DNA of 64,000 nt from Pegea sp. RAD2-039 (GCA_034620365.1 JAQGEQ010000363.1:558001-622000); one strand, 5' to 3'. Positions 12,195 to 24,294 are shown, numbered from the stretch's first letter. A program made the numbers and translations. The notes: generated by a model not told the origin, from the letters alone.

Positions 12195-13740
12195 ATGGAA
12201 ACGTTAAACCTCAAAAATTTGAATGAAGATGTTTTGGAGCCCGCTTTCTCTTTTATCGAATCTTTTGTAAGTTATAATGATCAGGTACCTCTACAGTTGC
12301 AAAGATGGCTTACAAGGTTGAAGGAAATAGATGTTCAAATTAGTAGTAAGCATTTGCTTCTATTTATAAACGTAAAAATATTATTTCTATATCACTATCA
12401 CACATGTTTATCATTTGCTTCTCACCATGTCATATTTTGTTTACTTTCAGAGCATTTCTGTGAGGTAGATGCTTTGTATTCACAAGTAGCTGGTACAAAA
12501 GAAGCAGAAGCATCTAAAATCAATTGTAATATTAAAACAATAAAGAAGTTTAGTATCACGCTGGACTATTGCCGTCAACTTGGAGATGAGAAGATATCAA
12601 TAGTTCAACTCGTAATTTCCATTTATAAATTTATTTTGAGTTTTCAACACTTTTAATTGTAGATTTTTTTAATAAATTTTCTGAAATTTAAATGAAATCT
12701 TTTTTAAAGATAAAAGATTATGTTGATGTTCAATCGAAAGATGTTGAAAAGAAAAGAGAAGATTTAGTTTCATATTTGAATCCTCAATGGAAAGATGAGT
12801 TGAAACGAAAACGTGAATTAAATGTAAGATACCTTCAAAAAACTCACTTCAACTTACTTAATAAAATTATTTGATTATCAGAAGAATGATCAACAACGAA
12901 GTAACAAAAGATCTAAACGACGACCTGGAAACTCCGACAAGAGTTTTGAAAAAGTAAACATCACCATCAACTTTCACAAACCTTTTTCAAACTGACATGT
13001 TGTTATTCAGAATAAATTGTATGAACCTTCAAATGATCAATTAAAAGAAACTTCTTTGCTGCTGAATGATGATATAATTGAAGATTGTGCTAACAGCAGC
13101 CGCACATGTTATGAATCAACCAGTGGAATATCTGCTGATGCAGCCGCTATTCTCTCAATCATCAGTAATTCTCACAGCAAAGTGAAAAATGAAGAGTTCA
13201 GTATCAAAACAGAACTTTCTCAAACGGTCAACGAAGTAGCTGATATATGGCCTAACTCATCTTTTACCAATTCTCGAATTTTGAATTCCGTCACCAGTAA
13301 CACTTCGTCGGGACGAAGCACTTCAACCTCCTCAAATCTCAAATCGTCAGCGACAAAATCGAATAACGCCAAATTATCTACAAGCTCCTCGACTAAGGAG
13401 TCGGCAAGTGGAAGTAGAAAGCAAAAGAAAAGAAGGAAGCACAAGGTAGGTGATCGAAGCGGATTTATTTGGATGATAATTGATTTGTTGTTCTCATTTT
13501 TAGTCTAATTCATCGGCATCTTCTGGATCAAAACAATTAGAGATACCTGTTGATCCAAACGAGCCTACATACTGCTTCTGTAAACAAGTGTCATATGGTT
13601 CGATGATATTATGTGACAACAAGAAGTGTAGGTTTGAATGGTTTCATTTCACGTGTGTCGGACTCACTCAGAAACCAAAAAACAATAAGAAATGGTTTTG
13701 TCCGGATTGTTTAAAGGAAAGGAAGAACAGAGAGAAATAA
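12195..13740 (+). CDS. ING1/ING2-like: Inhibitor of growth (ING1/2-type) PHD-finger protein, six exons
   Basis: Exons 12195-12345, 12451-12611, 12710-12823, 12882-12953, 13011-13445 and 13504-13740 join in frame to 389 aa; the introns are 58-105 bp. The N-terminal ING domain (about residues 8-130) has the family pattern [12 protein letters not shown] and [12 protein letters not shown], closest to ING1/2. A basic [14 protein letters not shown] segment follows, then a serine-rich linker of over 100 residues ending in KQKKRRKHK (probable nuclear signal). The C-terminal PHD finger has the C4HC3 set: [36 protein letters not shown] proteins read H3K4me3 through this finger in HDAC or HAT complexes. 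It is longer than human ING1/2 (about 280 aa), mainly through the linker. A decayed duplicate lies at 17815-18450. Confidence 0.93.
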
Positions 13741-14929
13741 ATTGTAAAACGGCGGCGGCGACAAATGCTTCATAGATTTCTTTGAACTTTTTAACTCCCT
13801 CCTTTTTTCAAGTATTTTATCTGCATTTTAACTACTTGTTTTTATTAAACAAATAGTCCTGTTTCAGGAAGATTTCAGTTCTGATCTTGATAAATACTTT
13901 TAAATTTAACTGTTTTTAGTCGATAAAAGGAGTAGAAAAGTGGCAGAAATAGGAAGCGAGTGAATCATGAAAAGTTTTTATTTATGTATATTTCTCTACA
14001 ACTTGCTTTTATTGTGAGGTTTTATTGTTCACTTTCATATTTGCCTCATTATTTACATGAAATTAAATAAACGCATCATTTTCATCTACTTTCACTAACA
14101 TCAAATATTTGTCTTCAATTTTGAATAGAAACTTGATCGAGTAAGTTTCTATCTCTGATGTAGCCAGATACCACTAAAGTGTTTATATTCAGACTCTGTC
14201 TTCTTGAGATTTTCTTCGTGATACTTTTTTTGTGTTTTTATATTATAAAAATATTCAATTATTTGTTTATTATTAATATTTAGAAACTTATTTGAAACGA
14301 TCATTTAATATTTAGCGAGTTGACATTAATTTTAAGCATATTTTACCACTTTAGCTATCATGTTTAATAAATTCTAGCTGTTAGTTATGATATGTATCAT
14401 GTAAGATATAAAAGCCTGGTGATATTTTACAGGTAGGATTAGTATTTCAAAACTGGTAACATACAATTTGCAACATTGGTTTGAAATTGAAGCTTTACCA
14501 ATATGAAAGTTTTATTAATATTATTTTATTATTATTTGAAGTTTAAAAAATCAGAATTTTTAAGACTTTAATACAAAAAAGAAATTTGCCCGAAAGCAGT
14601 GTTTAGCAATCGTGCTTATATATCGACTCACATATAATATCTTATCCTTGAATCTTTAAAACAATTTTGTCTTTCTGTAAGCATTTAGGTAAAATGTTTT
14701 ATTTAAAAAATCAAAACTTGATAATGTTGAAAAATAAAACGCCAATTAAAACTTAATGACATTAGTAAATTTCTGTAACGTGTGAACTTCCACAAAAAAT
14801 CCATTTTCGTCTTAATGTTGCTTTGAATGTTTGACTACAACAATTTTAACTACGATTTTTAACTATATGCATATAAAATTATACGAAAAGATAAAACGAT
14901 GACAACTGATAAAATAACTAAAAGAATAT
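13741..14929. other. ING 3' flank and spacer to the convergent CDK gene
   Basis: 3' UTR of ING followed by spacer. The piece 13855-14017 has a close copy at 22195-22365, and the piece from about 14670 to 14930 is echoed upstream of the third CDK copy at 48895-49150. No gene seen. Confidence 0.6.
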
Positions 14930-15799
14930 TTACACGGAGTTCATGAAGTATGGATGTTTAAGAGCTGCATCTGCAGTTAATCTTTCAGTAGGGTTACACA
15001 CAAGTAATTTAGATATAAGATCGTGACCAGCTTGAGTCATATTTGGGAAAAGTGATGCCCAGTTAGGATTAGATGGGTATGTAGGAAAAGATTTATACTT
15101 TGGCAGATTTTGAACACCAGGCCAAGAATGATTAGTTGGTGTTCCTAATAAACGAAATATGCGGATTAGTTGATCATTTACATCTCCTCCAGGGAACAAA
15201 GGGACTCCCTTATTTGATATTTCAGCAAAAATGCAACCAGCACTCCATATATCAATAGTAGCTGTGTGTTTTGGAGCTCCAAATAGTACATCAGGTGGTC
15301 TGTACCATAAAGTACCAACGTCAGATGAAACATTACGAAATGAAACTCCTAAAGACCTTGCCATTCCAAAATCAGCTATCTTTAACTCTCCATTTTTGCT
15401 AATTAACAAATTCTCAGGCTTCAAGTCACGATGTAAGATCTTTTTGCTATGACAAAACGCCAAACCTTTCATTAACTGAATCATGAGGGAACGTGTAGTT
15501 GCAGGATCTATCATATCTGAATGCATGGTAATATAATTCAGCATATCTTGCTCCAAGAACTCAAACACTAAAATCATCTTGGTTTCTTTGTGAATTATAT
15601 CATATAGTTTGATAACATTCTCATGTTTCAGTTCTTTCAGGATAGAAATTTCACGCAAAAGTGAACCAGCAACTCCTTCACTCTTATTCAGTAGAATATT
15701 TTTCAAAGCAACTATTTCGCCAGTTTCTCGATGTTTAGCTTTGTAGACAGTTCCAAAACCTCCTTCACCAACTTTTTCAATTACTTCGTATTTGTCCAT
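14930..15799 (-). CDS. CDK5-like: CDK5-like cyclin-dependent kinase, intronless copy 1 (289 aa)
   Basis: A complete kinase domain from MDKYEVIEKV to PYFMNSV. The ATP loop GEGGFGTV is at residues 11-18, Lys33 is in VALK, the alpha-C segment GSLLRE (45-50) takes the place of CDK5 PSSALRE, the catalytic loop is HRDLKPEN (123-130), DFG is 143-145 and the activation segment runs to [21 protein letters not shown] and LLGTPT are typical of CDKs, and PPDVLFG with FRLLGTPTN points to CDK5. Oddities: Phe at position 15, where CDKs carry the regulated tyrosine, and SSDVG instead of SAEVV in the activation segment. The absence of introns suggests origin as a retrocopy. An acceptor TTTTAAG lies about 27 nt upstream of the ATG. 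It is intact and may be functional, as one of three paralogous copies here. Confidence 0.9.
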   Translation of the reverse strand: MDKYEVIEKVGEGGFGTVYKAKHRETGEIVALKNILLNKSEGVAGSLLREISILKELKHENVIKLYDIIHKETKMILVFEFLEQDMLNYITMHSDMIDPATTRSLMIQLMKGLAFCHSKKILHRDLKPENLLISKNGELKIADFGMARSLGVSFRNVSSDVGTLWYRPPDVLFGAPKHTATIDIWSAGCIFAEISNKGVPLFPGGDVNDQLIRIFRLLGTPTNHSWPGVQNLPKYKSFPTYPSNPNWASLFPNMTQAGHDLISKLLVCNPTERLTADAALKHPYFMNSV

Positions 15800-16349
15800 T
15801 CTAAATTTTCTGAGTAAGCGGAGTTTCTTAAAATATTCTTTTAAAGAACTAAAGATTTTAAAATTCTCTAAAAATTGAAAATACTGATTCTTTTGATAGA
15901 TTATTTTAACAATTAGTTTATTAAAATTCTTAGAACTATAAATTTGTTGTCTAAATATAGCATTATAAAAACGTAAAATCTTTGACTAAATAATTTGTAA
16001 ATTTTATATATCTAAAAATTTGACAAGACTCATAAATTCATCATGAATATCAACAACAGAAAGTATAACCAGAGTTTGATCAAACTAATTATTATCTGCT
16101 TCTTTAGCTGTGAATTAAACATTTACAGTTGACTTTGGAATAAAAAATAAATGGGTGAAATTTACTCATTAATAAAAATACACTTATAATGATTACATAC
16201 TTTTATAACCAAGAAAATTAAGGAATATAGAAAATAAGTTATAAGCATTCTATTGTTATATTTGACAAATTGTTTGTAGTTTTTAAATGATACATCAAAT
16301 TATTAAAAAGGCGCATAGGAATTTGTTTGTAAAATTTATTGGGATTTTT
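15800..16349. other. Intergenic upstream of CDK copy 1, nothing recognised
   Basis: AT-rich; would carry the 5' region of the minus-strand kinase gene. The first 30 nt share a short leader (GCGGAGTTTCT) with the corresponding position of copy 3 at 50030. Confidence 0.4.
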
Positions 16350-16746
16350 AAGATTTTTTTGGTCCGCTTCGGCCGGAAACGGCCATGCGTATATATGTGC
16401 AGCATATATGTACCGGGACAGAAGTTACGGATATCCGGTTGCTGCCCATGCAGCAGGATTCTACTTTTCACGCCAGCAAGGTTACACAGCGAACTGATGC
16501 AGCTACGCCCAGCTGGCGTCGCAGGAGCTGACAGAACGACACTGAGAACTGCCTACGTGGCTTCAACTCCGGCTTTGAATTCGGAGTCTTGTATTTCCAA
16601 GTGTCATTTTGCCAGACTCACAGGTCCCTCTTCTACCCGGGTTTTTTATATGGACTTCTCCTTATCACTAATATCCTGGGATCGAACCCTAAACTCTCTC
16701 GATTGATGGGCAGGTGTTGTAACCACTTTGCTACACATATGGACAA
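16350..16746 (-). mobile_element. tRNA-derived SINE
   Basis: Markedly more GC-rich than its surroundings. On the minus strand it begins near 16745 with a tRNA-like head: an A-box-like TAGCAAAGTGGTTACAAC and a B box GGGTTCGATCCC (complement of 16679-16690). A body containing CAGCTCCTGCGACGCCAGC follows and it ends near a GGCCG..CGGCC palindrome and A/T-rich tail. The same body occurs in the copies at 24295-24678 and 43555-43940. The reading frame across 16287-16706 is a by-product of this composition. Confidence 0.8.
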
Positions 16747-17814
16747 ATAAGATTTAAAGATATTTAATATTAAGTCAACACACGTAGATAAATTTTTTAA
16801 AAATTACTACTAAAAGTTTAACTAAAAAGGTTTGGTGGTTTTTAAATTGTTCCTAAAATGTTATACGAGGAATTAAATAGAAAAATAGTCACAAAGTAAC
16901 ATCAAAAGCTTTAACTATAAGATGCTTACAAAAGTTTGAACAAGATGAAAAATATTAGAAATGGTGAAGCAATATAAAATGACTATTTGATACAAATATT
17001 TCTATTTAAAGTTTAATCATTATCAATTTCAAAAGTTATTGTAGAAAAAAAAGGAATTCATTTGGATGTTTTTTTTTAAAGTCTAAGCCTGGAAGTTTAA
17101 AAAGAAGTTAAAAACTCAGGAAAAAGTTAATAATAAAAAGATAAACTGAAAAATGCAGAATAATAATATAATAAGAATACTTTCAAATTTTAATAATAAC
17201 TAATATTACATTTCATATCATCAATTAATTACTTAAGACAAAAATATTAGCATCATTTACATAAATAACAATAAAATTTAACTGTAAACCTGAAAAATAC
17301 AAAAGTAACTCCCCAACACATCTATAAGAATCTCTTGCGTCGAGGAGACTACCTTACACCTAAACTATCGAACATTCATGACAGCTGCTACCTCAGTAAA
17401 AGGTTTCCTCTTTTTATTTGCTATTAACTATTGCAAAATAAATCATTATAAAAGCACATACAAATCAACTTATGTTATATGTTCGATTACAAAAAAATAT
17501 TTTTCGCATTGAAAGGGCATGTTAATTAAATGTGTGAAACATGAAGTACTTTCACAATCAAACTTGAAGACAAATGTACATTGAAGATTTATAAAGAATT
17601 TGCAGATAAACATCACATCATATGTACAATAAACTCACATAAATTGCTTAAAAATGTTGCTTCAAGGAAAATAAGGAACCAATTTAAACGAAAATAGAAA
17701 ATATTCTTGAAAACTGGAGCATATGCAAACAGTTGCTGAAGTTTTTACAAGTTTGTTCACTGTTATAACCAATATAACAAACAGTTTTTCAAATGAGCAT
17801 TGTTAGTCGAAGCA
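16747..17814. other. Intergenic with degenerate duplicated flank
   Basis: No gene. The stretch of about 17300-17660 resembles 50980-51310 and more weakly 21780-22030 (shared pieces such as CGCATTGAAAGG and TTGCTTAAAA), so it belongs to the multi-copy ING/CDK neighbourhood. Confidence 0.5.
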
Positions 17815-18450
17815 ACTTTTATGAACCTTAAAACAATCAGTTAAAAAGCTCTTCTTCGTTGCTAAAAAGCGGTTATATAAGTGTAATCGTACCTCTTTAC
17901 AAGTCAATTGGTGGAATACCAGTTGGTGCTACTGCTCTTCCATAAATCATCTCTGACTCTTATCAAAAGGTGAAGAATTACAAACTGAAATATATCTCTT
18001 AAATTGTCAGCGAAGTAGCTAACTTATTGGCCGACTTATTATTTATCAATTCTCAAACTTTGAACTCTGTCATCAGTAACCTTTTGTTGGGACGGAGCAA
18101 TTAAATGTCCTCCAATTTTAAATAATTGGCGACAAAATCGAATAACACCAAATTATCTACAAGCTCCTCGACTAAAGAGTCGGTAAGTGGAAGTAGAAAG
18201 CAAAAAAAAAGAAGGAAGCATAAGGTAGGTGATCGAAGCGGATTTATTTGGATGATAATTGATTTGTTGTTCTTATTTTTAGTCTAATTCATCGGCATCT
18301 TCTGGATCAAAACAATTAGAGATACCTGTTGATCCAAACGAGCCTACATACTGCTTCTGTAAACAAGTGTCATATGGTTCGATGATATTATGTGACAACA
18401 AGAGGTGTAGGTTTGAATGGTTTCATTTCACGTGTGTCGGACTCACTCAG
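17815..18450 (+). pseudogene. ING pseudogene (exon 5, intron 5 and part of the PHD exon)
   Basis: This matches ING exon 5 (13011-13445), intron 5 and the PHD exon up to the codons for VGLTQ, then breaks off at 18450. The first 300 bp are strongly diverged with stops and frame changes. From about 18130 to 18450 the match to 13330-13680 is nearly exact, including the intron GTAGGTGATCG..TTTTTAG, so this is a DNA-level duplicate and not a retrocopy. The last zinc ligands WFCPDC are missing and replaced by unrelated sequence ending in a stop near 18573. It cannot make an ING protein. Confidence 0.9.
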
Positions 18451-19065
18451 AATGAGCTCTTTAACATTACTTTATTGCCAAAGATTTCGATTTATTATTT
18501 AAAAAAACGTGAAACATCTGAAATAGTTTTCCGTCATAACTGTTTAGTTAGCACAATTCTGAACACTCGTTAAATAAAGAAGTTACATAAGCAGTGAACT
18601 TATTCTGATTGCAAACTTAATTTGAACTTGCATACACCCTTTCAATATCACCACAAAATAATTTGAAATTGATACTTAATAAACTTGCTAATATCTTTGT
18701 TTTATAAAAGCTGAATAATATTAGAATGTAATAATAGGGCAATTTTCAAAAAAGAGCAACTATCTAACTGTTGCAGTAATTTATCTTTATATAAATCAAC
18801 AAACGCTTTCCTTTCATAAATAATCTTCTATTAAGTTTTTTGTTTATAAAGCACATTTGTAGAAATATTTTATTTTAATATCGCGAAACTTGAACAATAA
18901 AGACATTAATCAAGGCACATGATTTACTTGTGGAGAAACTAGTTTTATCAAGTTTTAAATACTTAACTTAAATGTTTGAATTAATTTTGAATTTACTGTA
19001 ATCACTTAAATAAAAAAGAGATTTGGATAAAAACTCATCCATTGATAAGAAAAAAGTGAAAATAT
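18451..19065. other. Intergenic, no gene recognised
   Basis: AT-rich spacer between the ING pseudogene and the CDK pseudogene. The junction at 18451 is an abrupt end of homology to ING. Confidence 0.4.
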
Positions 19066-19734
19066 TTACACGGAGTTGGTGAAGTATGGATGTTTAAGAG
19101 CTGCATCTGCAGTTAATCTTTCAGCAGGGTTACACACAAGTAATTTAGATATAAGATCGTGACCAGCTTGAGTCATATTTGGCAAAAGTGATGCCCAGTT
19201 AAATTAGATGGGTATGTAGGTAAAGATTTATACTTTGGTAGATTTTGAACACCAGGCCAAGTATGATTAGTTGGTGTTCCTAATAAACAAAATATGCGGA
19301 TTAGTTGGTCATCTTCATCTTCACCAGGAAATAAAGAGACTCCCTTATTTGATATTTCAGCAAAAATGCAACCAGCACTCCATATATTAATAGTAGTTGT
19401 GTGTTTTGGAGCTCCAAATAGTACATCAGGTGGTCTGTACCATAAAGTGACAACTTCAGATGCCAACTTACAGACAGGAACTCCTAAAGACCTTGCCATT
19501 CCAAAATCAGCTATCTTTAACTCACCATTTTTGCTAATTAACAAATTCTCAGGCTTTAAGTCACGATGCAAGATCTTTTTGCTATGACAAAACGCCAAAC
19601 CTTTCATTAACTGAATCATGAGGGAACGTGTAGTTGCAGGATCTATCATATCTGAATGCATGGTAATATACTTCAGCATATCTTGCTCAAAGAACTCAAA
19701 CACTAAAATCATCTTGGTTTCTTTGTGAATTACG
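19066..19734 (-). pseudogene. CDK5-like pseudogene, copy 2 (5'-truncated and frameshifted)
   Basis: This is homologous to the last two thirds of CDK copy 1, from [13 protein letters not shown] through [28 protein letters not shown] to a C-terminal TNSV and stop at 19066. Homology stops abruptly at 19734, so the ATP loop and Lys33 are gone. A small deletion near 19200 (AGTTAAATTAG against AGTTAGGATTAG) shifts the frame after YPSN. The order ING pseudogene then CDK pseudogene repeats the ING-CDK order at 12.2-15.8 kb, so both probably arose in one duplication. Confidence 0.9.
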
Positions 19735-20006
19735 GAATTACGTTGAAAGTTCTCATAAACTTTTATCATTTATTCTTTAACTTTTTTATTTGTAAATGAA
19801 AATTTCTTGTCAGAGCTTGTAACCACTTAATCTAAAGCTTCTTGATGATTTATCATTCATAGATTAAATCACATCAAGCAAATAACATATTTAGTTTATT
19901 TACTGAGACATTTCAAACACTTTTTCTAATTATATTTATAATTTTATGACAACTGATTATTTTGCCAAAACTAATACAAATTTGAGAATTTTTCATATTT
20001 TAATAG

Positions 20007-20817
20007 GCAGTAGCACAAGACCCAATTATTCTTCTGGTTTTAATAGCGATAAAATGTATTGATGGAATCGCTAAAGGTTTAAGAACGAAATTTCAGCTAT
20101 ACTCCTTAACCAGTTTGAAAGAAATGTTTGAACATTTAAAACAAAAAAATTGGATGTTGTGAATGCTCTTAAGGAAGCAAGCGACGCCATTTGTGAAACG
20201 GTTAATCTTCATCTATATTTCTACATCCTACTGAAAATTAATGAAAATTTTTTCAGACTTCAATTCCCAGCATCCAAGAATTGTTTGTGGAATTTTTAGC
20301 TCATAAAAACTCAAATATTATATCGCAAGTCGGTTTCTTCATCAATCGAAACCTACTCAAAGTCAAAGCTTCAATGCTGTTGACTCCTCTTCTAAAAGTA
20401 AGTCTTTCCACTCATCACTCCACTCTTCACTGTTTGCAATCATTCAAAGAATTTGGATCATGGAACGAGAAGGTGCTTATCAGGCGATAGTTGCTTGCTG
20501 GTTGAAGATGGGAGAGAATAAGATTGCCCCGTTCCTTGCAGACGTTGATAAGATCAAAATGGAGAAGGTAGAAGACTTTCTTGGTTTATTCTTCACTTAA
20601 ATCCATTATTTGATCTTAGATCAGAGATTGTACCAAGGTATTGAATCCATCTGATGTTAAAAAGACTCCAAAAGTAGCCCCGGATGCAAAACCCAAAGAA
20701 GAAGCTTCTAAAAAAAATGTCATCGTAAAATCTATCAAAGTAATCACCGTGGATCATGATGTCCTCCAGAAAGAGACCCCGACTTATACTGCTCCTGATT
20801 GGTTGAAACAAGAGTAA
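20007..20817 (+). pseudogene. CKAP5/XMAP215 (ch-TOG) TOG-domain fragment, broken
   Basis: Pieces match the end of a TOG domain of the microtubule polymerase CKAP5: QDPIILLVLIAIKCIDGIA and GLRTKF, then after an acceptor at about 20257 SIQELFVEFLAHKNSNI..LLTPLLK with donor GTAAGT (20398), then GAYQAIVACWLKMGENKIAPF with LADVDKIKMEK, then an exon with VLNPSDVKKTPKV..APDWLKQ and donor GTAAGT near 20814. Introns are kept, so it is a DNA copy. One A is missing in the run near 20142, breaking the frame before VVNALKEASDAI, and the exon phases do not agree around 20457. No flanking exons of this large gene are visible. Inference: a transposed segment that is now dead. Confidence 0.8.
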
Positions 20818-20954
20818 GTGAATCACGTGATACAATATTTGGTTCTATGATTGGTCCGTTCAGGAGAATTACACCGAATTCCAAAGCCATACTTGATGTA
20901 GTCATCTCACAAATGACCAGCTCCGACTACGACAGTTGTAGTAAGTTATTCTGC

Positions 20955-21090
20955 GGAATAGTTGATCATTTACATCTTATTCAAGGAACAAAGGGTATCT
21001 ACCGTTTGATATTTCAGCAAAAATGCAACCAGCACTCCATATATCAATAGTAGTTCTGTCTTTTGTAGCTCCAAGTAATAAATCAGGTGG
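20955..21090 (-). pseudogene. CDK5-like fragment
   Basis: About 135 bp corresponding to the kinase segment [16 protein letters not shown] and the residues on either side (compare 15165-15300). It is diverged and flanked by unrelated sequence. It is a remnant of a further CDK copy in this cluster. Confidence 0.8.
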
Positions 21091-22190
21091 CTTTAAGACA
21101 CATTTAATGATTTAGAAAAGCGCTCAATTTTAGAAAGTGTTCAACTCTGAAAAGTTACAAAAAATTTAAAGAAAATAATTATAGAAAATTACATTAAAAG
21201 CTTTTATAAAGGTTTTTGACTATCATTTAGAAAAGTTAAAATATATTTTTATGCAAATGTTATAGTTACAAAGTATGTGTTATGCAGTATAACTTTTTAT
21301 TTATCTAATAACAATTAGAAAGTTTTCAAAGCTGACAAGTTAAAAAAATTCCATTAAAATTTTAAATGAAGAATTTAAAGAAACTACATTATATTATCAG
21401 CTGCATAAAAAACTTATACTGTAAATCGAGTTGTGACAAAACTACGAAGATAAATTAAAGAATACAGGCTTGAATAATTCTAATTTTGATTCAAATAAAA
21501 CCTAGCAGCTTTACAAAAGAGATAATACAAACAGAACCAACTCAAAAATAAAAGATAGTTTAATTGTATTATTCTTTACATTTTTATTATTATATAGTGT
21601 TAATAATCAAATATTTTAATTATCTTTCAACCTCTCAAACAATCGTTCACATCTTCCATCATCAGCATCATTTTCTATAACAGTAAGATATAAATCTAAA
21701 TCTCAAATATAAAAATAAATCCTAAACATTTGTAAGAAGTTCTTCTTAGAAAGCTTCATTTCATTATAACTACTGCTCTCTCACTTTGTTACAACTGCTA
21801 AATGTAAAAAGAGGCAAATTTTGATTTAGTATTCATCGTTGCGAAATAAATTATTATGAAAACATATAGAAATAAGCTTATGTTTGAATCACTTGAGTGA
21901 AATGAAAACTTATCCAAATTGAAAAGATGCAAAAGCTTAAATAGATAAAGCAAAAAGAGTTTTCTCAATAAAACAAATGTACATGGAAAATTCATTTAAG
22001 AATATCTAGTGATGATAAAATACGCTTACGTAGATTGCAAAGAAATAGTTACTAACGTTTCTAAGGAAAAGGAAGTAATGATATAAAATTAAATTCAATA
22101 AATTTTTGTACATTATTTCCTTCCCTATTTCAAATTATTTGAAATGATTCTGTATCATGCATGTTACTGTCGCCTTTTTTATTACTAAAC
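21091..22190. other. Intergenic, decayed duplicate flank
   Basis: AT-rich, no gene. The segment 21780-22030 shows weak resemblance to 17400-17650. Confidence 0.4.
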
Positions 22191-22370
22191 AATTAGTCCA
22201 AGTACAGGGAAATTTCAGTTCTTATCTTGATAAATACTTTTAAATTTAACTGTTTTTAGCCGATAAAAGGAGTGGAAAAGTGGCAGAAATAGGAAGCGAG
22301 TGAATCATGAAAAGTTCTTACTTATGTATATTTCTCTACAACTTGCTTTTATTGTGAAATTGTTCTTCTT
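22191..22370. repeat. Duplicate of the ING 3' flank
   Basis: About 170 bp very similar to 13855-14017, including GGCAGAAATAGGAAGCGAGTG. It shows that a third partial copy of the ING neighbourhood once existed here. Confidence 0.85.
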
Positions 22371-23399
22371 AATATACACCAAAAAAGAGCAAGCACAAAA
22401 TATATAAAAAGAAAACATTGGTTTATGATTAAAAGCATTAAAACTAAGCCATGTTTGCATTAGCGACGGTTCGGTAAAAATTTTGATTAAAGACTCATAA
22501 ATATTCATTGAAATGATGAGACTTCTTAAAGGGAGCTTTATTTCACCAATTATTGCGCACAACACAAACAGCCACTTACAATAATCTACACTTTTTCAAA
22601 ACTGTTCACAACACTTGCAATAAAACAAACAGTCCTATTTTGAACCTTATTTTACGTAGGTAGATAAATTTTCGTTACATTATTCAAATTGATCAAGATC
22701 TGTACAGCTACACCACATATCACTATAAATATCTTAGCTTTATCAAGTTATTTAGCTCTTTTGACTAGGTAATGTCCTTCTTGACTTTAACAAAATCTTC
22801 AATCCTTTTTTCATTGGGAACTAATAATCCCCTTTAATCTTTTAATTTTACAAATACAAATCCATTTTGAGTAATAAGCAAAAAGTCCCATCGCTCTCTG
22901 CAACAACTTTGCATATATTTTGAGATGAAGCTTCATAAAATGTGATAAGAGTTTTGGATCACGTTTAAATTGATTTCTTTAAACACAATACCATAAAAAA
23001 CAAAGTTCTTCTAACGAATATATTATTTTTAATAATTTCATTTGAAAAAAAAAACATATTAAGCCCTTCACAGACCTTAGCAGGGTTGCACTTCACCAGC
23101 CTTCTTCTATTTATTAAATGTCTTTAGCATACTTACCAAGGTCCTATCTGGATCTTTCATCTGATCTTTGATTGCAGGTATCTATTCTTTGTTTTTTATA
23201 TGTGAAGCAAAAACCTTTCTCATAATTTCCACTCGGATGATTTATTAAGTTAATTTAATATATGTTTAGTTAAATGAACTAAGGTGCTAAATTGATCAAG
23301 TTATTTTGAGCACTTACAATTTTAACGAATCTTAGTACAGTATCAATAATTTATAGCCACAACAAGAAAGTTTCTATATAAATAAGCAGACACACAATC
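22371..23399. other. Intergenic, no gene recognised
   Basis: AT-rich sequence left of duplication block 1. A stretch near 23120-23220 is weakly similar to 42605-42680, so the duplication may begin slightly earlier than 23400. Confidence 0.4.
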
Positions 23400-24294
23400 T
23401 TATTTTAAGCTTTTAACTTGAACAAATCTTAAATTACCGTTTTATCTAATTTAATATTATTTATCATTATTATTTAATATTTTATATGTTTAGCGCCATG
23501 TGACAAATAATAAATTATACAGGTCTTATAGCGAACTCAGAATAATATGACTATAAAGAAAAAAGAGGTCACATGTACCATAACACATCATCAGTAGTTT
23601 GTAAGAAATAGAGACACTGCAATGACAAGCTTATGTAAGTTATAAAAAAGTTAGGAAACTAATAAGTTACAAAATAAACAGAAACAATAGAGAAATTGTA
23701 CTTGTTACTACATTACTCAGTCTGTAGTATCATATGATATCAACAGAAACTAAAATGGTACAAATTATTGAAGAAGAGTATTTAGATATATAGTAAAATC
23801 AAAACTGATAATTTTGATTCTTATTGCTATAAAACAACTGAATTAGCTTTCAGAAGACTTTAAGATAGTTTCATCTTTGCTAAGCATAAATACCTACTAA
23901 CCACAAGATTTGGAGTAACTTTAAAATGTGAGCTTGTATACACCTAGACAAGCTTATATTAGAAAAATGTTACGATACCCACCAATTTTAAATAAATGCT
24001 CAACTATTTTCTTAGAATAAAACTTTAGAAGTAATTATTATATTTAGAAGTAATTATTATATTTTTTGATGATTTTGAATGCTGAAACTTGAAGGTATCA
24101 TGAGATCTACTTATTTCAACATTTCATTTAGTTAATAAAATCATTTACATACTTTTTCATAATGATACTCATCAAGCAACTTGTCTAAATTTTTAGTATA
24201 AATAAAGAGTTTAAAAAGTTTGAATTCAAAAGAAACAGATTTGATATAAAACCTTCAAATGAAAATTATCGTTTACGTTAGAAAGGAAAAGTAG
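23400..24294. other. Upstream part of block 1, no gene recognised
   Basis: Nearly identical to 42680-43554. Around 24022-24062 a 20-bp piece (TTAGAAGTAATTATTATATT) is tandemly doubled here but single in block 2. Confidence 0.6.

Noticed and set aside
12692..12874. A separate small ORF and the long frame 12186-12656
   Set aside because: They are ING exons read through into introns; splice sites and phases give the continuous ING protein.
16287..16706. A 139-codon open frame
   Set aside because: It lies inside the GC-rich SINE body on its opposite strand and has no protein-like features.
16679..16745. Genuine tRNA gene at the SINE head
   Set aside because: A and B boxes are present but the stems do not pair well and the head continues into the SINE body.
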